From NCBI GenBank assembly GCA_023230125.1, contig JALNXZ010000009.1, positions 1 to 16,300 of the forward strand: a stretch of DNA of 16,300 nt, read 5' to 3'. Positions 1-5,584 of this stretch are shown piece after piece (positions within the stretch are counted from its first letter, which is position 1; each line of letters begins with the position of its first letter). The notes beneath the pieces were generated by a model that was not told the DNA's origin, ran no database searches, and saw only the letters and a program-made list of their open reading frames with translations. Source of the stretch: Bacteroidales bacterium. GTDB taxonomy: Bacteria > Bacteroidota > Bacteroidia > Bacteroidales > UBA1402. Made by a program: the position numbers and the translations under genes.

Positions 1-461
1 GTGCTGAAATCAGAAGGGGCTATTCACGGTTACAGGGATTCTTCGGTGCTCAATTGATTGGCGGTTATGAATGTCAAAATACATCCTACTCTTATGGAAA
101 CGACATCACAGCTAACAACAACATGCCGACTCAAGGTTATTCTTCAACTCCGACATATAATATTGGCAACAATTCCAGATTACTCGAGACAAATGTTTCG
201 GGTGGCAAGGATTTCCTGATTGGGTTGGGTGGTTTTGTCGGTGTTGAATACTTTATTCTTCCTAAAATGGCCATCGGGGGCGAAGTAGCACTCAGTGTGC
301 TGCTTGTTTATGGTGGACAGCAATCAGAAAAAAGCGAACGTTTCAACAATGTTGATGGCCTGTTAGAACAGAATACCCGTTTATTTAGTGAAGGGACCAA
401 TAGTACCACACTTAACACACACAATTTCGGGAATTCTTTCTATGTCGCGTTTTATTTTTGA
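1..461 (+). CDS. Outer-membrane beta-barrel protein, C-terminal part (5' end outside window)
   Basis: The reading frame is open from position 3 and continues upstream of the window, so about 152 C-terminal residues are visible and the true start is missing. The visible part alternates hydrophobic and polar residues as beta-strands do. It has glycine/aromatic-rich strands (GFFGAQLIGGYE, LIGLGGFVGVEYFILP) separated by Asn/Ser/Thr-rich loops. It ends with SFYVAFYF and the stop, a C-terminal aromatic strand of the kind read by the BAM machinery in outer-membrane barrels. I infer a small outer-membrane beta-barrel protein of the general Bacteroidota type. Ligand and specific family are not recognisable. 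It converges on the SGNH hydrolase gene with only 13 bp between the stop codons, and I see no clear hairpin terminator in that gap. Confidence 0.8.
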   Translation, partial: AEIRRGYSRLQGFFGAQLIGGYECQNTSYSYGNDITANNNMPTQGYSSTPTYNIGNNSRLLETNVSGGKDFLIGLGGFVGVEYFILPKMAIGGEVALSVLLVYGGQQSEKSERFNNVDGLLEQNTRLFSEGTNSTTLNTHNFGNSFYVAFYF

Positions 462-474
462 TTGAATCAAATTA

Positions 475-1185
475 CTACAGATCTTCTTTCGGCGACGAGA
501 CATCATATGTCTTTCTGTTTTTGAGAGCCTTCTTAATACCTTTCGTAACAATCAATTCCATGGTGGTATAGCAATTGAATACAGGATGGCAGCCATCTTT
601 GCTCAATTCCGGTGACAAACCTCCTGCATCATTCACAAGCGGCGTATAATAATCAACAAAGGTCATCTTGTTTTTGCATGCGTAATCCTTAATCATCGCA
701 TTCAAGTGTTTGACATCCTCTGAGGGTTGAATATCAGGTCTCCACCCAAATTGATTACAGGGTAATACGGAACACAGTATCACCTTTATTTTATGGTATC
801 TTGCCAATTCACTCATTGAAATGATATTGGACAATACATTCTCAAGTTTGATAGACCCGTTGTTCTGTGCAATATCATTTATTCCTGCTAGAATCACCAC
901 TGCTTTCGGATTCAGTTCAACAACATCTTTTCTGAAACGGGCCAGCATCTCAACTGTTGTCTGGCCACTGATGCCACGACCGGCAAAATTGTTATTCTTA
1001 AAAAAAGGCTCGTCAAGTTTATACCAGTTGTCTGTGATGGAATTTCCCATAAAAACCACGTCAGGGAATGTTGTAATCTCTGCATTTTGTTTTTCATATC
1101 GGCCATATTGAGCCCAGTCCTTGTTTTGTGCGAATGTGGTGGTTGCTACAAAAACTATTGCAATCATTAAAATTGGTTTTTTCAT
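475..1185 (-). CDS. Secreted SGNH/GDSL-family hydrolase
   Basis: This 236-residue protein has the four SGNH blocks in order. GNSIT (47-51) carries nucleophile Ser49, GRGISGQTT holds oxyanion Gly74, AGIND holds Asn103, and SKDGCHP carries Asp197 and His200 of the catalytic triad. The N-terminus is a signal peptide: MKK, a hydrophobic stretch to about residue 15, then a likely cleavage after TFA-Q near residue 19, so the enzyme is probably periplasmic. Known family members are esterases, acetyl-xylan or acetyl-glucosamine esterases and lysophospholipases. The sequence does not give the substrate. The start ATG is set by the signal peptide. It lies downstream of the tRNA-Gly gene on the same strand, but a terminator separates them. 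I found no convincing promoter of its own in the short gap. Confidence 0.92.
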   Translation of the reverse strand: MKKPILMIAIVFVATTTFAQNKDWAQYGRYEKQNAEITTFPDVVFMGNSITDNWYKLDEPFFKNNNFAGRGISGQTTVEMLARFRKDVVELNPKAVVILAGINDIAQNNGSIKLENVLSNIISMSELARYHKIKVILCSVLPCNQFGWRPDIQPSEDVKHLNAMIKDYACKNKMTFVDYYTPLVNDAGGLSPELSKDGCHPVFNCYTTMELIVTKGIKKALKNRKTYDVSSPKEDL

Positions 1186-1215
1186 TTGAATATCATTTAA
1201 TTTTTGTTCGATTGC

Positions 1216-1244
1216 AAAAAAGCGAACCTTTTCGGATTCGCTTT
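1216..1244 (-). terminator. Intrinsic terminator after tRNA-Gly
   Basis: On the minus strand an 8-bp stem (AAAGCGAA at 1244-1237 with its complement at 1226-1219) is extended by two G-C pairs past one bulged base, with a 5-nt loop. A run of T follows directly. It lies 11 bp beyond the tRNA 3' end, so it should end the tRNA transcript before the SGNH hydrolase gene. Confidence 0.75.
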
Positions 1245-1254
1245 CAAGACTTTG

Positions 1255-1327
1255 AGCGGAAAACGGGACTCGAACCCGCGACCCTCAGCTTGGGAAGCTG
1301 ATGCTCTACCAACTGAGCTATTTCCGC
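1255..1327 (-). tRNA. tRNA-Gly (anticodon CCC)
   Basis: The minus strand folds into a complete cloverleaf. The acceptor stem GCGGAAA/TTTCCGC is a perfect 7 bp. The D arm contains AGCTCAGTTGGTAGAGC, and the 5-bp anticodon stem TCAGC/GCTGA encloses loop TTCCCAA, so the anticodon is CCC (codon GGG). The T arm has GGTTCGAGTCC. The discriminator base is U73, as usual for bacterial glycine tRNAs. The 3' CCA is not encoded and must be added by nucleotidyltransferase. It stands alone, with a promoter-like element just upstream and a terminator just downstream. Confidence 0.95.
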
Positions 1328-1342
1328 ATTCATTTGGTGCTG

Positions 1343-1350
1343 CAAAAGTA
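1343..1350 (-). promoter_or_regulatory. Bacteroidota -7 element for tRNA-Gly
   Basis: The minus strand reads TACTTTTG, an exact match to the Bacteroides -7 consensus TAnnTTTG, 15 bp upstream of the tRNA 5' end. That would give a leader of roughly ten nucleotides. I see no good TTTG -33 element at the usual spacing, so the assignment rests on the -7 match and position. Confidence 0.55.
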
Positions 1351-1413
1351 CAAAATCTTTGCAATAATCATAGAAGAGGCTAGGAAATATGTCCGAATAT
1401 TTTCATTGAACCT

Positions 1414-1482
1414 CCATATTCAAAATTAACAAAAAAATGGAGTCCATATTGAGGTCATAAAGCATACAATAAGGTTCCATAT
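1414..1482 (+). repeat. Three CCATAT direct repeats upstream of IMP dehydrogenase
   Basis: CCATAT occurs at 1414-1419, 1444-1449 and 1477-1482. The first two copies extend to TCCATATT. The copies are 30 and 33 bp apart, close to three helical turns each, so they lie on roughly the same DNA face. All are in the gap between the divergent tRNA-Gly and IMP dehydrogenase genes. Operator sites are one possible reading. In an AT-rich gap, chance recurrence of a six-base word is also possible. Confidence 0.35.
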
Positions 1483-1490
1483 GCTTTTTT
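1459..1490 (+). promoter_or_regulatory. Hairpin plus T-run ahead of IMP dehydrogenase (possible attenuator)
   Basis: AAAGCATA at 1459-1466 pairs perfectly with TATGCTTT at 1480-1487 across a 13-nt loop, and the T-run continues to 1490. The shape is that of a weak, AT-rich intrinsic terminator about 70 bp before the start codon. The gap also has partial -7 matches (for example TAAATTTA at 1505-1512), so it is unclear whether the hairpin lies inside the transcript leader or upstream of the transcription start. It could be an attenuator, a weak terminator for upstream transcription, or neither. Confidence 0.3.
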
Positions 1491-1547
1491 GACGGACACC
1501 TATTTAAATTTAACGGGAAAATTTGTAACTTCACAAAATTTTTTAAA

Positions 1548-1556
1548 AGAAGGAGG
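1548..1556 (+). promoter_or_regulatory. Strong Shine-Dalgarno site for IMP dehydrogenase
   Basis: AGAAGGAGG ends 4 nt before the ATG at 1561. It selects this ATG over the in-frame upstream start at 1489, and the protein from 1561 also begins exactly where homologues do. A strong Shine-Dalgarno is uncommon in Bacteroidota, and I see none of similar quality before the other genes here. Confidence 0.75.
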
Positions 1557-1560
1557 ATTT

Positions 1561-3060
1561 ATGGCACAATATTTAAATGACATTTCGAGAACGTTTAGCG
1601 AATACCTATTGATACCAGGTTTAACTACAAAAAATTGCGTTCCTGATTTGGTATCACTCAAAACCCCGTTGGTAAAATTCAAAAAGGGTCAAGAATCAGA
1701 TATCACGTTAAATGTTCCTTTTGTATCTGCAATTATGCAGTCGGTTTCTGATCACAATATGGCCATTGCCCTCGCTAAAAACGGAGGGATCTCTTTTATT
1801 TATGGTTCACAAGCTATAGAAGAACAGGCTGAAATGGTCAGGAAAGTAAAAAAATACAAATCCGGATTTGTGGTCAGTGACGCCAACCTGACACCGGAAA
1901 ATCTACTTCAAGACATGATTGCCATCAAAGAAAAAACCGGGCATTCCACCTTTGGCGTCACCGAAGACGGCAGTCCTGACGGAAAATTGATAGGCATCAT
2001 TACCGGACGTGATTACAGACCGGGAAAAGACAGCCTGGACACGAAAGTCAAAGAGCTGATGACACCGTTTGACAAGCTGATCACCGGTGAATTTGGAATC
2101 TCACTGAGTGAAGCCAATGATGTTATTTGGGATCATAAATTAAATTGCCTCCCAATCATCGACAAAAATCAAAATCTGAAATATTTGGTTTTTCGCAAGG
2201 ATTATGACGACCACAAAGAAAATCCGAATGAACTTTCTGATGAAAACAAGAAATTATTTGTGGGTGCCGGAATCAACACCCGTGACTACAAGGAACGCGT
2301 TCCGAAATTGCTTGAAGCAGGTGCTGACGTTTTGTGCCTCGATTCTTCAGATGGATTTTCCGTTTGGCAAAAAGAGACTTTGGAATATATTAAAAAAACC
2401 TACCATGGAAAAGTAAAAGTCGGTGCCGGAAACGTTGTAGACAGGGATGGTTTTTTATACCTGGCAGAAGCTGGTGCTGATTTCATCAAAGTTGGTATCG
2501 GTGGTGGTTCCATTTGCATCACACGTGAGCAAAAAGGTATAGGAAGAGGTCAAGCCACTTCTCTAATTGAAGTGACCGAAGCTCGTGACGAATATTACGA
2601 GAGGACCGGTGAATATATTCCTATTTGCTCTGATGGTGGTATCGTGCAGGATTACCATATGGTACTCGCATTATCCATGGGCGCAGACTTTCTGATGATG
2701 GGGCGCTATTTTGCCCGTTTTGACGAAAGTCCGACGCGCAAGCTCCTGGTAGGTGGTAACTATGTGAAGGAATACTGGGGTGAAGGTTCCAACCGTGCAC
2801 GCAACTGGCAACGTTATGACATGGGTGGTTCTGACGGCTTAAAATTTGAAGAAGGCGTTGACAGTTTTGTTCCATACGCCGGGAAACTAAAGGATAACAT
2901 GGACATGACACTGGGTAAAGTTAAATCAACCATGTGTAGTTGCGGCGTCACCAATCTATCCGAACTTAAAACCAAGACAAAAGTGACATTGGTTTCTTCG
3001 ACCAGTATCATTGAAGGTGGAGCTCATGATGTCATTCTGAAAGATCAAAGAAATTCCTGA
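1561..3060 (+). CDS. guaB: Inosine-5'-monophosphate dehydrogenase, Tritrichomonas-like type
   Basis: The enzyme oxidises IMP to XMP with NAD+, the committed step of guanine nucleotide synthesis in the cytoplasm. The 499-residue product has a split TIM barrel with an inserted pair of CBS domains (about residues 95-215, containing LIGIITGRDY and LPIIDKNQNLKYLVFRKDYD). The catalytic loop SICITRE places the nucleophilic cysteine at residue 319. The flap motif NWQRYD places the Arg-Tyr pair at 418-419. DVLCLDSSDG and SDGGI are the substrate-binding motifs. From memory, these positions equal those of the Tritrichomonas foetus enzyme (Cys319, Arg418, Tyr419), and much of the C-terminal half (GRYFARF, VKEYWGEGS, EGVDSYVPYAGKLKDN-like text) is nearly the same. 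The usual bacterial GuaB has a different flap and N-terminus. The gene is monocistronic and ends at a strong terminator. Whether a second, conventional guaB exists cannot be seen here. Confidence 0.95.
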   Translation: MAQYLNDISRTFSEYLLIPGLTTKNCVPDLVSLKTPLVKFKKGQESDITLNVPFVSAIMQSVSDHNMAIALAKNGGISFIYGSQAIEEQAEMVRKVKKYKSGFVVSDANLTPENLLQDMIAIKEKTGHSTFGVTEDGSPDGKLIGIITGRDYRPGKDSLDTKVKELMTPFDKLITGEFGISLSEANDVIWDHKLNCLPIIDKNQNLKYLVFRKDYDDHKENPNELSDENKKLFVGAGINTRDYKERVPKLLEAGADVLCLDSSDGFSVWQKETLEYIKKTYHGKVKVGAGNVVDRDGFLYLAEAGADFIKVGIGGGSICITREQKGIGRGQATSLIEVTEARDEYYERTGEYIPICSDGGIVQDYHMVLALSMGADFLMMGRYFARFDESPTRKLLVGGNYVKEYWGEGSNRARNWQRYDMGGSDGLKFEEGVDSFVPYAGKLKDNMDMTLGKVKSTMCSCGVTNLSELKTKTKVTLVSSTSIIEGGAHDVILKDQRNS

Positions 3061-3070
3061 TAATATCAAA

Positions 3071-3092
3071 ATACCCGCTCAAAAGAGGGTAT
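3071..3092 (+). terminator. Small hairpin after guaB
   Basis: ATACCC and CTC pair with GAG and GGGTAT around an AAAA loop with one bulged G, giving a 9-bp stem 10 bp after the guaB stop. No T-run follows on either strand, so it may serve to protect the 3' end or act with the larger hairpin next to it. Confidence 0.4.
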
Positions 3093-3096
3093 ATCA

Positions 3097-3149
3097 AAAA
3101 GAAGCGAGCCCCAAAAGTCTTTATCTGACTTTTGGGGCTCGCTTCTTTT
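3097..3149. terminator. Bidirectional terminator between guaB and ilvC
   Basis: A 23-bp perfect inverted repeat (3097-3119 with 3127-3149) encloses a 7-nt loop. Its core is GC-rich (GAAGCGAGCCCC). It has an A-run at the left edge and a T-run at the right, so both strands show a stem followed by T residues. It sits between the convergent ends of guaB (stop 3060) and ilvC (stop 3172) and should end both transcripts. Confidence 0.9.
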
Positions 3150-3171
3150 ATTATATCTATCCTAAAATACT

Positions 3172-4218
3172 TTAATTGTTTTCAGGACGCAATTTACGAA
3201 CCACGGCACCTGTTCTCCACATTTCGCTTTCACGCAAAGCTTTCAATTCTTCATTCAGCTTTTCGCGATAGTCCACTTTAGAGTTCGAATCGATGGAACG
3301 TTGAGCTTCATTTCCGCAAGCAACTTCTGCATACAGTTTTTCAAATACAGGCTTGGTCGCATCGTGGAACGGGCCCATCCAGTCCAAAGCACCGCGTTGA
3401 GCAGTGGTAGAGCAGTTCGCGTACATCCAATCCATACCATTCTTTGCGAACAAAGGCATCAAAGACTGAGTCAGCTCTTCAACGGTTTCATTAAATGCCT
3501 CAGAAGGGGTATGTCCGTTTTCACGGAGTGTTTCGTATTGAGCGAGCAACAAACCTTGGATAGCACCCATCAAAGTACCACGTTCACCAGTCAGGTCGGA
3601 AAAAACTTCACGTTTGAAAGTTGTTTCAAACAAATAACCGGAACCAACACCGATACCAAGAGCAAGTGCACGTTCTTTGGCATGACCGGTAGCATCCTGA
3701 AAAATAGCAAAAGAAGAGTTCAACCCGCGGCCTTCAAGGAACATGGTGCGCAATGACGTACCTGAACCCTTAGGCGCAACCATGATCACATCAATGTTTG
3801 CCGGTGGTACAATGTTTGTGCGTTCTTTATAAGTAATGGCAAAACCATGAGAAAAATATAAAGCTTTTCCAGCTGTCAGATATGGTTTAATGCGTGGCCA
3901 AACTTCAATCTGAGCAGCATCAGACAATAGATATTGAATCACCGTTGCACGTTTGCAAGCTTCTTCAATTTCAAATAAAGTTTCTCCTGGAACCCAGCCG
4001 TCTGCGATCGCCTTGTCCCATGTCTTTCCACCTTTGCGTTGGCCAACAATTACATTGAAACCGTTATCGCGAAGGTTTAGAGATTGTCCAGGACCTTGAA
4101 CGCCATAACCAATCACTGCGATTGTTTCATCTTTCATCACTTCTCGTGCCTTTTCCAAGGGGAATTCTTCGCGGGTCTCAACGTTTTCTTCAACACCGCC
4201 AAAATTAATAACTGCCAT
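3172..4218 (-). CDS. ilvC: Ketol-acid reductoisomerase
   Basis: The enzyme converts acetolactate or acetohydroxybutyrate to the dihydroxy acids of valine and isoleucine synthesis with NADPH and Mg2+. The 348-residue protein has the Rossmann motif GYGVQG at 37-42 and a cofactor loop GQRKGGKTWD (59-68) whose Arg and Lys suit NADPH. SHGF has His124. FSDLTGER carries the metal ligands Asp208 and Glu212, and the C-terminal helical domain follows. The stretch from LNSSFAIFQD through GERGTLMGAIQG reads more like plant chloroplast reductoisomerases than the short bacterial class I enzymes, as I recall those sequences. It is the last gene of the ilv operon, 85 bp after the thioesterase, and has a promoter-like sequence in that gap. 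The shared terminator lies beyond its stop. Confidence 0.96.
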   Translation of the reverse strand: MAVINFGGVEENVETREEFPLEKAREVMKDETIAVIGYGVQGPGQSLNLRDNGFNVIVGQRKGGKTWDKAIADGWVPGETLFEIEEACKRATVIQYLLSDAAQIEVWPRIKPYLTAGKALYFSHGFAITYKERTNIVPPANIDVIMVAPKGSGTSLRTMFLEGRGLNSSFAIFQDATGHAKERALALGIGVGSGYLFETTFKREVFSDLTGERGTLMGAIQGLLLAQYETLRENGHTPSEAFNETVEELTQSLMPLFAKNGMDWMYANCSTTAQRGALDWMGPFHDATKPVFEKLYAEVACGNEAQRSIDSNSKVDYREKLNEELKALRESEMWRTGAVVRKLRPENN

Positions 4219-4271
4219 TTTCTTTAGAATTAAAATATAAAACTGTAATAATTTCCAATTTATTTTGGGTA

Positions 4272-4303
4272 CAAAAGTACGACTTTATTTGATAAATGTC
4301 CAA
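4272..4303 (-). promoter_or_regulatory. Internal promoter for ilvC
   Basis: On the minus strand TACTTTTG (4279-4272) matches the -7 consensus TAnnTTTG exactly. TTGG (4303-4300) lies 20 nt upstream, the normal spacing for a -33 TTTG/TTG element. The -33 abuts the stop codon of the thioesterase gene. This would start an ilvC transcript with a leader of about 45-50 nt, allowing ilvC expression apart from the rest of the operon. Confidence 0.6.
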
Positions 4304-5038
4304 TTATATTTCATTTTCAAATAAAATCTGCGCCCTACAAATCATATCCTCACCTCTGCGAAGATCAAAAAGACACTTTTCAGTTTGTGTAAAATCTTGA
4401 TAAATTTCAACAATTTCTCCAAAAATCACTTCATTGATATAGTTTATATCGACTCGTTTAACCCTCCGATGGGAAAAGACCTCCAATGGAAAGAGATCTA
4501 CCATCCACTCCAGGTATTTCATGCTGTTTGCATGACGGTTAAAATCGATGTCACTGTATTTTACCCTGTGTCTCGACACCGAATGCCCATCTATGCCTGC
4601 AACCTTCACCGGATTTTCTATCAAGGATGGTATGCCGGTGGCAAAGGCCGCATATTCTTGTTTCGATTTAAGATCGACTGCTTTTCGGGTAGTCATATCA
4701 AACATGCACCAAATACTTGACGCAGCACCAATAACCTCATTGTTAGCATCCAGTATCCTGAAATTTCGCGTGGTAGAAATACGGGTATAATTCTCAATCC
4801 AAGTCTCAATTTGGAACGGTTCTTCCGATGAAGGATACCGGTACATCTCTATGGCAAGTCGTGACAAAACCCAAGCCAGATTCTGTTCATGAAGGATGTT
4901 GGTTCCAAACCCGTTTTTCTCGGCATGTTCACCGGCAGAATGTAACAAATAACCTCCCATTTGTGTAAAACGGAGGGTTTCATTGAAATCCACATCCATC
5001 GGCTGAACCTTATAATCGAACTTAGCTATTTTTTGCAT
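4304..5038 (-). CDS. Acyl-ACP thioesterase (FatA/FatB-like)
   Basis: The product is a 244-residue double-hotdog thioesterase that should release fatty acids from acyl carrier protein in the cytoplasm. The second hotdog has DFNRHANSMKYLEW, with Asn167, His169 and Asn171 matching the catalytic Asn-x-His-x-Asn pattern of plant-type acyl-ACP thioesterases. The first hotdog contains TRISTTRNFRI and SIWCMFDMTTRKAVDL, also typical. No signal peptide is present. Its ATG overlaps the ilvN stop by one base (TAATG), so translation is probably coupled to the acetolactate synthase regulatory subunit. A thioesterase at this place in the ilv operon is, as I recall, found in Bacteroides as well (a B. thetaiotaomicron homologue has a crystal structure). 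The preferred acyl chain is unknown; branched chains would fit the context, but that is inference. Confidence 0.92.
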   Translation of the reverse strand: MQKIAKFDYKVQPMDVDFNETLRFTQMGGYLLHSAGEHAEKNGFGTNILHEQNLAWVLSRLAIEMYRYPSSEEPFQIETWIENYTRISTTRNFRILDANNEVIGAASSIWCMFDMTTRKAVDLKSKQEYAAFATGIPSLIENPVKVAGIDGHSVSRHRVKYSDIDFNRHANSMKYLEWMVDLFPLEVFSHRRVKRVDINYINEVIFGEIVEIYQDFTQTEKCLFDLRRGEDMICRAQILFENEI

Positions 5039-5580
5039 TAACGGTCAGGATTGCGGGCTTCCATTTCAGCAAGGAAGTCACTCAGTCTTTCTACTGTTGA
5101 TTTCGTGATGGCTATTCTGCCAGAGCGGACAAATTGCAATACATGGAATTCCTTCAATCGTTCAAACAATTCCTGAGTCTCTTCGGTGTGACCGGACAAT
5201 TCCAGGACACCATAAGAACGGTTCACTTCCAGAATACGTGCATTGTATTTCCGTACGATACTTTCAATCTCCGGATTATCCAACAAAGCTTCTGCACCAA
5301 TCTTATATAAAGCCACCTCCTGATAGATGACATCGTCATCCGTGTGATAGAAAGCTTTTAACACATCAATCCGTTTTTCAATCTGTTTCACCACCTTTTT
5401 CACCATTTCCAAATCTGTTTCAGCGGTAATGGTGAATTTGTGAATTCCGGGAATGGAGGATTTTGAGACAGTCAAAGATTCAATATTGATCTGACGACGT
5501 GTAAAAATGATGGTAATCTGGTTTAAAAGGCCAACGAAATTTTCCGTATAAACCGTGATGGTATAGAGTATCTTTTCCAT
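5038..5580 (-). CDS. ilvN: Acetolactate synthase small (regulatory) subunit
   Basis: This 180-residue protein has an N-terminal ACT domain (about 4-78) with the small-subunit hallmarks TENFVGLLNQI and NIESLTV (32-38). A C-terminal domain (about 85-160, from YQEVALYKI through VLELSGHTEE) is typical of IlvN/IlvH. The family binds valine in the ACT dimer and activates and feedback-inhibits the large subunit. It is slightly longer than E. coli IlvH (163 residues), with an extra C-terminal end. It begins 4 bp after the ilvB stop and its own stop overlaps the thioesterase start, so the three are almost certainly co-translated. Confidence 0.95.
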   Translation of the reverse strand: MEKILYTITVYTENFVGLLNQITIIFTRRQINIESLTVSKSSIPGIHKFTITAETDLEMVKKVVKQIEKRIDVLKAFYHTDDDVIYQEVALYKIGAEALLDNPEIESIVRKYNARILEVNRSYGVLELSGHTEETQELFERLKEFHVLQFVRSGRIAITKSTVERLSDFLAEMEARNPDR

Positions 5581-5584
5581 GTGC

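Noticed and set aside
1384..1410. Inverted repeat GAAATAT/ATATTTTC near 1384-1404
   Set aside because: Needs a bulge and contains almost only A-T pairs; it is what AT-rich DNA gives by chance.
1489..1560. N-terminal extension of IMP dehydrogenase from an upstream in-frame TTG
   Set aside because: The strong Shine-Dalgarno at 1548-1556 points to the ATG at 1561, and with that start the catalytic residues fall at the same numbers as in known homologues.
3301..3756. Long plus-strand open frames opposite ilvC, ilvB and ilvD (the longest about 150 codons)
   Set aside because: They lie antisense to well-supported conserved genes, lack family features and are explained by the codon use of the real genes.
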